14,952 bases of DNA. It comes from JAGNLA01 sp964472265 (GTDB lineage: Bacteria > Caldisericota > Caldisericia > JAAYUI01). The stretch's first letter is position 1; each line of letters opens with the position of its first letter. Below are positions 6,937 to 13,562 of this stretch, piece after piece. The position numbers and the translations under genes are program-made. The DNA lies in assembly GCA_964472265.1 (NCBI GenBank), contig CAYYJO010000051.1, positions 1 through 14,952 on the forward strand, read 5' to 3'. Under the pieces are notes generated by a model, which searched no databases, was not told the DNA's origin, and saw nothing but the letters and a program-made list of their open reading frames with translations.

Positions 6937-8511
6937 ATGAGAAGATACATCAAATCGACACTTCTGATCGCACTGGCACTGGTTGTAGGATTTGGATCGT
7001 TTGCAGTGGCAAAGCCGGCAACAAAAGCCGAAGACGTTGAAGTTTTCGGTGTTGCAGCAAACAGCTTTGGTTATTACATCCTCGTCGGAAACCCGAAAAC
7101 CAACACCGTCCAGAAGTTTGACCTTAACGGAAACTTCCTCAGCGACTTCATTAAGTGGTTCTCACCAGCAGAACTAGATGGTCCTGACGATCCGGTCGGT
7201 GCATGCCCAACCTGGAAGTACGAAGGTCTCATTGCAGTCTCGATCTGCCGCATCACAAACATGACAGCGGTAACAGACTACAAGCTCAGAAAAGTATTCA
7301 CCATCAACCCGAACGTCACACCGCACCACCCGATTGGCGACCCATCAAAGAATGAACTCATTCTCCCGTGGCATGCCTCGGAAACTGAGGTTGCTGACGA
7401 CATCGGAAACTACGTTGTCGATCTCAAGGGCAACAAGTTCATAAGGTTTGACCCACCGGCAATCAATTTTGACAAAACAGCCGTAGAGTGTGAAGTTTAC
7501 GCAAAACCGAGATACTCAGTTCCACCAGGATACATCAACAAGCCAGCACCTGAAGGTGAAGGCCAGGGAGAATTCAAGGAACCGGAAGGAATCGGCGTTG
7601 ACAGACGTGGATTCATCCTCATCGCCGACACCGGCAACAACCGCATCCAGAAGTTCAGGAGAGACGGTTCGTTCTTTGCCGAATTCAAGGGCGATTTCAA
7701 CAAGCCGGTTTATGTGATTCCAGACTTCAACGACGACTCACCAAACAGATACTACATCTGCGACCAGGGCAACAACCGCATCGCAGTGTTTGATGAAAAG
7801 AACCACAAGCTCGTAACAGAAGTAAAGCCGATGCGTGAAGACGGTACGCCACTGTTCAAGAAGATCGTTGCAGCAGCAATCGACATGGACTACAACATCT
7901 GGGTGGCCGATGTCGGAACGATGAGCCTCTACAAGCTCGCTTCAATTGACTCGGCAACACCGGGCAAGCTCCTCCTCGAGATCAAGAACGTTCTTGACAC
8001 GCCACCAATTTATACTCACGTCACCAGAATCGAACTCAAGAAGTACTCGGCAAGAAAGAACGAATCAACCATCAGAATCAGGCCGTACGCCCAGACAGTC
8101 GGTGGAAGAACGATGGTCCCACTTCGCTGGATTGCTGACAATGCCCTTTCAAATCCAACAAAGAAGTTTGGCACCATTTTCAAAACTGAAGTTGGATGGG
8201 ATGCCGCAACAAAGTGTGCAACATTCACAATGCCTGAAATCAAGTTCAGCGACAAGCTGACATATCCAAAGAAAGTTGTAAAGGTATGGATCGGAAAGAA
8301 CGAAGGAGAAGTCAACGGCACGAAGGTCAAGATTGACGCTCCACCAGTCATCATTGACGGTTCAACATTTGTTCCTCTCCGTTTCATTGCAGAAGCCTTT
8401 GACGCAGAAGTCAGATGGAAAGAGCCAAAGCAGATGCCAAAGACAACCAATGGCGAAGCAATGATTCTTCTCCCGTCAACTGAAAAGGTGAAGGCAGCCT
8501 ACGGGCGGTAA
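6937..8511 (+). CDS. Secreted NHL-repeat protein with C-terminal stalk domain (paralog F), probably highly expressed
   Basis: 524 residues. Signal peptide 1-25 (M-R-R-Y-I-K-S, hydrophobic core, cleavage probably after A-V-A). The propeller-like region spans about 36-345. Its clearest NHL repeat is at 211-250 (E-P-E-G-I-G-V-D-R-R-G-F-I-L-I-A-D-T-G-N-N-R), with others near 254-300 and 305-340. The stalk-type domain (about 361-512) shows two halves ending in R-T-M-V-P-L-R-W-I-A and S-T-F-V-P-L-R-F-I-A-E-A-F, the most canonical of the four copies. Most Leu codons are CTC and most Ile codons ATC, a marked bias not seen in its twin E; with the ideal ribosome binding site this suggests high expression. 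It probably heads an operon with the next two genes. Architecture is secure; the biological role is unknown, with a surface or envelope function most likely. Confidence 0.88.
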   Translation: MRRYIKSTLLIALALVVGFGSFAVAKPATKAEDVEVFGVAANSFGYYILVGNPKTNTVQKFDLNGNFLSDFIKWFSPAELDGPDDPVGACPTWKYEGLIAVSICRITNMTAVTDYKLRKVFTINPNVTPHHPIGDPSKNELILPWHASETEVADDIGNYVVDLKGNKFIRFDPPAINFDKTAVECEVYAKPRYSVPPGYINKPAPEGEGQGEFKEPEGIGVDRRGFILIADTGNNRIQKFRRDGSFFAEFKGDFNKPVYVIPDFNDDSPNRYYICDQGNNRIAVFDEKNHKLVTEVKPMREDGTPLFKKIVAAAIDMDYNIWVADVGTMSLYKLASIDSATPGKLLLEIKNVLDTPPIYTHVTRIELKKYSARKNESTIRIRPYAQTVGGRTMVPLRWIADNALSNPTKKFGTIFKTEVGWDAATKCATFTMPEIKFSDKLTYPKKVVKVWIGKNEGEVNGTKVKIDAPPVIIDGSTFVPLRFIAEAFDAEVRWKEPKQMPKTTNGEAMILLPSTEKVKAAYGR

Positions 8512-8522
8512 AAGAGAGGTTT

Positions 8523-9131
8523 ATGAGTTCGTTCAAAAAGTTCATCAGTAAAATATGGGCCAGGGGCAAATGGGTCATCATTACCATCCTGGCCCTTTGT
8601 CTTATCATACCGGTCACCTGGTCGATGATCCCGACTGCAAAACGCATCGAGATAAGCAGGTCGTTTTCCAAGATGTGGAACGGGGTAACCAGCGGCTGGA
8701 ACACGCGATGGGCTGAAATCCTTGAGATGCTTGGCATAAAATCAAAGGCAAACTCTGGATCGCACATCCCCTGCTCTGACAACGACGTTTGCAGCATGGC
8801 CATTAATCGTACGTTCAAACCGATAACTCTTGCAGATCTGAAAGCGCTTATGGGCAACAAAAATCTGCCTGATCTCATGATTGTTGACATTAGGCCGGTC
8901 GAGGACTACGAAAAGGGTCACATTCCCGTTGCCTACTCGATTCCCTATGAAGACTTGAAGCAATACCTTGCCGGAGTCACAAGAACCACACCAATTGTCA
9001 TCATCGGCAATGGCACCGAAAACTTCAAGGAGATAGGCAATCTTCTAGTTGATAAATGGGTTTTTTCAAACGCCGGCTTTCTCATTGGCGGAATGAAAAC
9101 CTGGGACGGAGACATCCAGCGTGAAAAATGA
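8523..9131 (+). CDS. Membrane-anchored rhodanese-like protein lacking the catalytic cysteine
   Basis: 202 residues. One membrane segment (about 17-36) after a basic N-terminus should place the rest outside the cytoplasmic membrane. A rhodanese-like domain occupies about 103-198, with I-V-D-I-R-P-V-E-D-Y-E-K-G-H-I-P-V-A-Y-S-I-P and a final A-G-F-L-I-G-G-M-K-T-W. Active rhodaneses carry Cys at the start of the loop after the central strand; here that strand reads P-I-V-I-I and the loop begins G-N-G-T, so Gly162 stands where Cys is expected. Sulfur transfer is therefore unlikely and a binding role more plausible. Two other cysteines (84 and 90) lie between the membrane segment and the domain and could form a disulfide. 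It starts 11 bases after gene F behind GAGAGG and overlaps the next gene, indicating cotranscription. Confidence 0.85.
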   Translation: MSSFKKFISKIWARGKWVIITILALCLIIPVTWSMIPTAKRIEISRSFSKMWNGVTSGWNTRWAEILEMLGIKSKANSGSHIPCSDNDVCSMAINRTFKPITLADLKALMGNKNLPDLMIVDIRPVEDYEKGHIPVAYSIPYEDLKQYLAGVTRTTPIVIIGNGTENFKEIGNLLVDKWVFSNAGFLIGGMKTWDGDIQREK

Positions 9132-9768
9132 CATCTTTGAACCAAACACCCAACAGCCCGATCCCGTCGAACCGGTAGCCATTCCAAGCCTGAAGAAGCT
9201 GGTTGCACCCAAGAAAAAGGGTGTCTCTACCCAGAGAATCGCTGAAGTGGGAGTGATGACGGCTGCCGTTGTGGTTGTGTTTCTTGTCACAGGCGTTATT
9301 GTTGACAGTTTCCTGCCATTTGTCGGCTGTCTTATCAGAACCATAGCAATGGCAATCTTCATTTCTGGTTTCCGGCACTATTCCGGGTTTGAGTTTTTCA
9401 TGATCAACCTTTTGGGTTCGCTCATCTATTTCCTGCTCTATCCTTGCACTTACACTCTCCTGTCGCTGCCGATCTCGATGAGTTTTGTTCTGGTCTACAA
9501 TCTGCTTAGAAGAAGATTGCAACCGTGGCTGTCAGTGACAATTGGCATTGTGTTTGCCTATATCGTCATGGTGGCGATGTTGCCTCTGGTATCCCTGAAC
9601 AATACGGGCGATCTTTCAAAATTCTGGGATTACTTCAGCACAACCCTCAAATGGAGCGGTTTCCTTGTCATTCTGGTTCCGATTGCATGGTGGAGGCAGA
9701 AGCGTTCGAAAGTTCTCTCCTGCACCGGTTGTTCAATGGACTGCAACACAGTTTCACTTAACCAGTAA
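9121..9768 (+). CDS. Polytopic membrane protein with Cys-rich C-terminal tail
   Basis: 215 residues from a GTG start; GGAG lies nine bases upstream. The gene overlaps the rhodanese-like gene by 11 bases, so the two are probably translationally coupled. A proline-rich soluble N-terminus (1-38) precedes about six hydrophobic segments, roughly 40-61, 63-82, 90-109, 110-127, 137-158 and 178-192. After a basic stretch (W-R-Q-K-R-S-K) comes a tail with C-T-G-C-S-M-D-C at 201-208, a C-x2-C-x3-C arrangement that could bind a metal or an iron-sulfur cluster if facing the cytosol. The overall size recalls small transporter subunits such as ECF S-components, but I see no diagnostic motif. Family not recognised. 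A strong terminator follows, closing the F operon. Confidence 0.75.
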   Translation: MKNDIFEPNTQQPDPVEPVAIPSLKKLVAPKKKGVSTQRIAEVGVMTAAVVVVFLVTGVIVDSFLPFVGCLIRTIAMAIFISGFRHYSGFEFFMINLLGSLIYFLLYPCTYTLLSLPISMSFVLVYNLLRRRLQPWLSVTIGIVFAYIVMVAMLPLVSLNNTGDLSKFWDYFSTTLKWSGFLVILVPIAWWRQKRSKVLSCTGCSMDCNTVSLNQ

Positions 9769-9780
9769 CCCATGACAAAT

Positions 9781-9811
9781 AAAAAAGGCTGCCTAAAGCA
9801 GCCTTTTTTTT
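9781..9811. terminator. Bidirectional Rho-independent terminator
   Basis: Stem arms AAGGCTGC (9785-9792) and GCAGCCTT (9798-9805) around the loop CTAAA, preceded by A residues and followed by eight T residues (9804-9811). The A run makes it equally good on the minus strand. It sits between convergent genes ending at 9768 and 9828 and should serve both. Confidence 0.93.
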
Positions 9812-9827
9812 AATCTCAAAAAATCAG

Positions 9828-10772
9828 CTAAACTAGATCGAGATAGTCGGTCAACCAGTCAGTTAATGCCGGATCAATCGTCCAGCCGTTGATTGTTGGA
9901 TGCGGCAGCAGCCCGGACGGAGTCTTCACGTTTGGAACCAAATACATCTGGAACCTGTCCTTGTCGAGAGCGAAAACGTATTCCCCAATAAAGGTTTCCC
10001 ACATCGGCGCAAGTGCCTCTCCGTTTTGAAGCGAGAAAAGCCTGTCTTTGACGTTGGCAAGACCGGCAAACCTGTACTCCAAATTTTTGTATTTCTCGCT
10101 AAGTTTTAATCCGGCGACCTCACCCCTTGATGGCAGACGGAACAGGGTCTTTCTCATGATCTCAAATTTTGGTGCAAGCTCGTCGAAGTCTTTTTTCAAA
10201 CATTCCTGGGTTATGACAATTGCAAACGTGTTTGTTGGCAACACTCCATCAGTTTGAGTCACAAACCACCAGACAAAATATGCGCCATAAACATCTGCGT
10301 TGTCGATCTTTCTCGTGTATGAAACTGATGCTGCAGTTGCCTCGCATGAAGTCGTCGATTCCATGGTTGGGAAAGGCGCAGTCCACAAGCCACTTTTCTT
10401 CATCTCATCAAACGTGAACAGCTTTTTGCCAGGCTGAACCACTTCCATATCGAGGAAGTTCTCGGCATCGTTTTTGCCTGGATTCTGCTTGAACTTTACA
10501 GAGAATGTGGCGAAGTTGTCTTTGTACATGAAAACGAAATCGCCTGATCTTTTGTAAAGATCCTCGTCCAGTTTGAAACCATCTGAAACATTGAGCATCA
10601 GGCCGAACCAGCTCTTTTCCTGAGGGCTTTTTATGACAGTTATTGGATAAAACTTGCTTTCCTCGACCTTCACCTCAGGATTTTTGATGTCCTTTGCGTC
10701 GTCGGTTTTTTTTGTGCTGCCACCGCACGAGGCCAGCAGGAGAATGGCTATTACAGCAGATAGTTTTTTCAT
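9828..10772 (-). CDS. Putative lipoprotein of unknown function
   Basis: 314 residues. The N-terminus M-K-K-L-S-A-V-I-A-I-L-L-L-A-S-C is a classic lipoprotein signal with lipobox L-A-S-C and lipidated Cys16. A short Gly/Ser/Lys/Asp linker (17-40) follows, typical of a tether. The rest is predicted soluble and mixed, with W-F-G-L-M-L-N-V-S-D-G near residue 55, a Cys pair (143 and 194) and an aromatic cluster G-A-Y-F-V-W-W-F-V in the middle. No domain recognised. The start ATG has no Shine-Dalgarno site; a -10 box lies seven bases upstream, suggesting a leaderless message. It is divergent from purD and convergent with the F operon. Lipoprotein status is secure, function unknown. Confidence 0.88.
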   Translation of the reverse strand: MKKLSAVIAILLLASCGGSTKKTDDAKDIKNPEVKVEESKFYPITVIKSPQEKSWFGLMLNVSDGFKLDEDLYKRSGDFVFMYKDNFATFSVKFKQNPGKNDAENFLDMEVVQPGKKLFTFDEMKKSGLWTAPFPTMESTTSCEATAASVSYTRKIDNADVYGAYFVWWFVTQTDGVLPTNTFAIVITQECLKKDFDELAPKFEIMRKTLFRLPSRGEVAGLKLSEKYKNLEYRFAGLANVKDRLFSLQNGEALAPMWETFIGEYVFALDKDRFQMYLVPNVKTPSGLLPHPTINGWTIDPALTDWLTDYLDLV

Positions 10773-10779
10773 GGATTAG

Positions 10780-10807
10780 AATTTACCGGCTTGGCGCGAA
10801 ATCTCAA
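10780..10807 (-). promoter_or_regulatory. Promoter giving a probably leaderless mRNA for the lipoprotein gene
   Basis: On the minus strand TTGAGA (10807-10802), a 16-base spacer and TAAATT (10785-10780). Seven bases separate the -10 box from the ATG at 10772 and no Shine-Dalgarno site is present. Its -35 box lies seven bases from that of the divergent purD promoter. Confidence 0.6.
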
Positions 10808-10814
10808 GTCCAGC

Positions 10815-10842
10815 TTGAACAAACCCGTCATTTGCCTAAAAT
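10815..10842 (+). promoter_or_regulatory. Promoter of purD (and probably purE)
   Basis: TTGAAC (10815-10820), a 16-base spacer and TAAAAT (10837-10842). The expected transcript starts near 10849 and has only about 15 leader bases, holding GGAGG (10855-10859) four bases before the ATG. No room is left for a purine riboswitch; I see no such structure. Confidence 0.65.
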
Positions 10843-10863
10843 TGTAATAACAATGGAGGCTTC

Positions 10864-12156
10864 ATGGACTATCTTGTGATCGGCTCCGGTGGCAGGGAGC
10901 ACGCGCTGGCGTGGGCGTTGTCAAAAACCGACAGGGTTTTCGTCTCACCCGGCAACCCAGGCATGACAGACGTTGCGATGCTTGCAAAAACCGGACAGGA
11001 TTTTGAGTCAGTAGCGAATTTTGCAATGGCGCACAACATCAAGACAGTGGTTATAGGCCCGGAAGCGCCATTGGTTGCAGGCATGTCCGATTTCCTCCGC
11101 TACAAAGGATTGAACGTTTTTGGCCCATCAAGACAGGCAGCACAGCTTGAGGGTTCAAAAGCTTTTGCAAAGGATTTCATGGTTCGCCACAAAATTCCGA
11201 CAGCCCAGTCACAAACCTTCGACAACGCAAACGAAGCCATAAAATTCGTGAAATCCCATGATTTCCCACTCGTCATAAAGGTCGACGGTCTTGCAGCCGG
11301 AAAAGGCGTGCATATCGTCGAGGATTTGCGTGAGGCTGAAATCGTTATAAATGCAATACTTTCAGAAAATACTTTTGGAGATGCCGGCAGAAACGTCGTT
11401 ATTGAAGAGTTTCTTGTCGGTCGTGAACTCTCAATGCTCATTCTTACAGACGGGAAATCGTTTGTGCCACTGGTTCCGTCGCGTGACCACAAGCAGCTTG
11501 AGGATGGAAACAAAGGCCCGATGACCGGTGGAATGGGCGCTTATGCACCTGTCCCCGATCTGGACAGCTTCACTTACGACCGAATCATAAAAGAAGTTGT
11601 CAGGCCATCGGTTGAAGGCATTGGCAAAGACAGCTTCGATTATCGGGGCGTTTTGTATTGCGGGTTGATGCTCACCAAATCAGGGCCAAAAGTGCTTGAG
11701 TACAACTGCAGGTTCGGCGACCCGGAGGCAGAAGTTGTGATCCCGATGATTAAAACGCCGCTTTCAAGGATTGTCGATACAGTCTCGGAAGGTGAGTTGA
11801 AGGATTTGAAGGTTGAGTACAATCCTGGGTTTGCTGCCTGTGTCGTGCTCGCCTCTGAAGGGTATCCGGCAAAGCCAAAAACTGGCAAAATCATTGAAGG
11901 CGTTGAGAAAGCCAGGGAAATGAGAAACGGAATCCTGTTTGCCTCAGGTGTTGCCATGGAAAATGACAAACTGGTGACGTCTGGTGGCAGGGTTTTGACC
12001 TGTGTAGGAACGGCAAACACGCTCAGGATGGCGCTTGGCAGGGCTTACGCCATGACAAGGCTTGTCAACTTCCCAGGCTCACAGATGCGTGGAGATATAG
12101 GCGGACGCTACGCCAGAGGCCGAACAACCATCATGGCTCTTCGCCGTGGAATTTGA
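10864..12156 (+). CDS. purD: Phosphoribosylamine-glycine ligase (GAR synthetase)
   Basis: Cytosolic ATP-grasp enzyme joining 5-phosphoribosylamine and glycine with ATP to form GAR, the second step of de novo purine synthesis. 430 residues, the normal length for PurD. Family motifs occur in order: I-G-S-G-G-R-E-H-A at 6-14, G-P-E-A-P-L-V-A-G at 65-73, F-G-P-S at 86-89, V-I-K-V-D-G-L-A-A-G-K-G-V (137-149, ATP-grasp nucleotide loop), P-S-R-D-H-K near 205-210, T-G-G-M-G-A-Y at 221-227, and E-Y-N-C-R-F-G-D-P-E at 279-288 with metal and ATP ligands. It ends with the usual R-x-D-I-G type C-terminus. purE follows after 16 bases, and the pair is very probably one transcript. Other pur genes are not in the window. 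Identification is secure. Confidence 0.97.
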   Translation: MDYLVIGSGGREHALAWALSKTDRVFVSPGNPGMTDVAMLAKTGQDFESVANFAMAHNIKTVVIGPEAPLVAGMSDFLRYKGLNVFGPSRQAAQLEGSKAFAKDFMVRHKIPTAQSQTFDNANEAIKFVKSHDFPLVIKVDGLAAGKGVHIVEDLREAEIVINAILSENTFGDAGRNVVIEEFLVGRELSMLILTDGKSFVPLVPSRDHKQLEDGNKGPMTGGMGAYAPVPDLDSFTYDRIIKEVVRPSVEGIGKDSFDYRGVLYCGLMLTKSGPKVLEYNCRFGDPEAEVVIPMIKTPLSRIVDTVSEGELKDLKVEYNPGFAACVVLASEGYPAKPKTGKIIEGVEKAREMRNGILFASGVAMENDKLVTSGGRVLTCVGTANTLRMALGRAYAMTRLVNFPGSQMRGDIGGRYARGRTTIMALRRGI

Positions 12157-12172
12157 AACACTGGAGGAAACA

Positions 12173-12652
12173 ATGGAAAACGTTCAAGTCGTCATAATGC
12201 TTGGCTCAAGGTCAGACCTTGAGGCCAGCCAGAAATCTGTCGAAATTTTTGAGGGTCTGGGCATCACCTCTGATGTGGTCATCTCCTCAGCCCACAGAAC
12301 GCCGGACAGAACCGCCGAAATTGCCAAGGGTCTTGAGGCTCGTGGAGTGAAAGCCGTCATTTGCATGGCCGGTTACGCGGCACACCTCCCCGGAGTTGTT
12401 GCAGCCTACACCAAACTTCCGGTTATCGCCGTTCCTCTTGCCGGGTCACCGCTGAACGGTCTCGACGCCCTTTATGCCCAGCAGATGCCAGCCGGTGTTC
12501 CGGTGGCGTGCATGACCATCGGCATGGCAGGGGCAACAAACGCTGCCCTGTTCTGCGCCAGAATGCTTGCAACAACCGACAGCGCCATAAACGAAAAACT
12601 GGCAGCCTACATCGCCAACATGGCGAGAAAAGCCCTTGAAGCCAGCAAGTAA
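12173..12652 (+). CDS. purE: N5-carboxyaminoimidazole ribonucleotide mutase (class I PurE)
   Basis: Cytosolic enzyme that moves the carboxyl group of N5-CAIR to give CAIR in purine synthesis, normally with PurK supplying the substrate; purK is not adjacent here. 159 residues, the usual size. Motifs: G-S-R-S-D-L at 11-16, S-S-A-H-R-T-P with His41, and A-G-Y-A-A-H-L-P-G with His71, the last marking class I rather than the class II CO2-using form. Tyr68 replaces the more common Gly in that motif. The ATG at 12173 has GGAGG five bases upstream. An in-frame GTG at 12146 would overlap the end of purD and add nine residues with no family counterpart. Probably cotranscribed with purD. Secure. Confidence 0.96.
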   Translation: MENVQVVIMLGSRSDLEASQKSVEIFEGLGITSDVVISSAHRTPDRTAEIAKGLEARGVKAVICMAGYAAHLPGVVAAYTKLPVIAVPLAGSPLNGLDALYAQQMPAGVPVACMTIGMAGATNAALFCARMLATTDSAINEKLAAYIANMARKALEASK

Positions 12653-12686
12653 ACCTTGCCGTTAACCTAAATCACCCCTCCTTTGG

Positions 12687-12715
12687 TTGAACTTTTGTCA
12701 AGTGGGTGCTAGACT
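12687..12715 (+). promoter_or_regulatory. Promoter of the alpha-CTD/sigma-4 fusion gene
   Basis: TTGAAC (12687-12692), a 17-base spacer and TAGACT (12710-12715), with a leader of about 24 bases carrying AAAAGGAG (12728-12735) ten bases before the GTG at 12746. This suggests independent transcription from purDE, although no terminator is visible after purE. Confidence 0.65.
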
Positions 12716-12745
12716 CTTGACAAATTTAAAAGGAGTTTGGAAAAA

Positions 12746-13501
12746 GTGCCGAAGTTTCAGATTGTTTCAGAGCTGCTGACCTACCCGATCGAGATTCTTG
12801 ACGTACCGCACCGTGTGATGGTCAGGCTCAAACAGCGTGACATAAGGACGCTTGAACAGCTCTCCCAGATGAGCGAGGAAGAGCTCCTTTCGATATACCA
12901 TTTTGGCAAAAAGTCGCTTGAAGACATCAAAAGAAGGCTCGAGCTGATCAATGAGTGCGCAAGAAAGAAGGGCGGGCCACCGTCCGAACTGCTCGAGTGC
13001 ATGAGGCTCAGACTCTCCGGCACAAACGGCGTGATTGAGGAAATCGTAAACACAATCGCCGATTCCGAAGATGAAGCCAGATCGATCTCATATTTCCTGA
13101 GCATGATACCGACCCGCTCGGCGTTTGTGCTTGTTGAACGCCTCGGACTCCGCAGAAAAGGCAGACGAACTTTGCAGGAACTGGCCGACATGATGAACCT
13201 CACCCGCGAAAGGGTGCGCCAGCTTCAGAACCGCTCGATGGAAGCCCTTCTCGACGCAATCAGGGACACCGACAGCCTCGACGCCTGGGACACGCTCCTT
13301 GCAGAAGCCACAGTCGAACAGCCCCCGTCAGAGCAGGCTTTCCTTGAGTACATCACAAGGTCGGGCTTCATTGGAAAATCGACGCCGGCAGGATTTGTCG
13401 TGGTCGCCACGCACCTGATCAAGGGAACCGACATTCCGGTGCTGCTCAAAGCCTCCCGCGATGGCAGACTCTACAGGTTCTGGGTGAGAAGGAAGAAGTA
13501 A
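12746..13501 (+). CDS. Predicted transcription factor: RNA polymerase alpha-CTD-like domain fused to a sigma region-4-like HTH
   Basis: 251 residues from GTG; a TTG at 12737 is also in frame but lies one base from the Shine-Dalgarno site. Residues about 13-68 closely resemble the alpha subunit C-terminal domain: Y-P-I-E-I-L-D-V, then L-K-Q-R-D-I-R-T-L-E-Q-L, E-E-E-L-L-S-I and F-G-K-K-S-L-E-D-I-K. Residues about 118-172 resemble sigma-70 region 4: R-R-T-L-Q-E-L-A-D-M-M, then N-L-T-R-E-R-V-R-Q-L-Q and a closing helix M-E-A-L-L-D-A-I-R. The remaining 80 residues, ending in a basic R-F-W-V-R-R-K-K, match nothing I know. Alpha-CTD contacts UP-element DNA and activators, and region 4 contacts the -35 box; a single chain with both could bind promoters or act with polymerase. 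There is no region 2, so it is not a complete sigma factor. Targets unknown. Confidence 0.82.
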   Translation: MPKFQIVSELLTYPIEILDVPHRVMVRLKQRDIRTLEQLSQMSEEELLSIYHFGKKSLEDIKRRLELINECARKKGGPPSELLECMRLRLSGTNGVIEEIVNTIADSEDEARSISYFLSMIPTRSAFVLVERLGLRRKGRRTLQELADMMNLTRERVRQLQNRSMEALLDAIRDTDSLDAWDTLLAEATVEQPPSEQAFLEYITRSGFIGKSTPAGFVVVATHLIKGTDIPVLLKASRDGRLYRFWVRRKK

Positions 13502-13510
13502 CTAGATATA

Positions 13511-13540
13511 TTGACAATTGCTTTTTGTTTTTCATATAAT
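13511..13540 (+). promoter_or_regulatory. Consensus sigma-70 promoter of the PHP-ATPase gene
   Basis: Exact TTGACA (13511-13516), an 18-base spacer and exact TATAAT (13535-13540). The leader carries GAGGTGAT (13553-13560) two bases before the ATG. It is the only promoter in the window with both boxes at consensus and sits at the edge of the AT-rich segment. Confidence 0.85.
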
Positions 13541-13562
13541 CACTTAGCATTTGAGGTGATAA

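Noticed and set aside
8411..8890. 159-codon open frame on the minus strand
   Set aside because: It is antisense to the end of gene F and the start of the rhodanese-like gene, both of which have clear domains, and it has no ribosome binding site I can see.
10773..10863. Purine riboswitch upstream of purD
   Set aside because: The predicted leader is only about 15 bases, too short for any known purine-sensing structure.
13502..13562. tRNA gene or attachment site at the composition boundary
   Set aside because: The gap holds only a promoter and ribosome binding site; no tRNA-like arms or direct repeat of the left end were seen.
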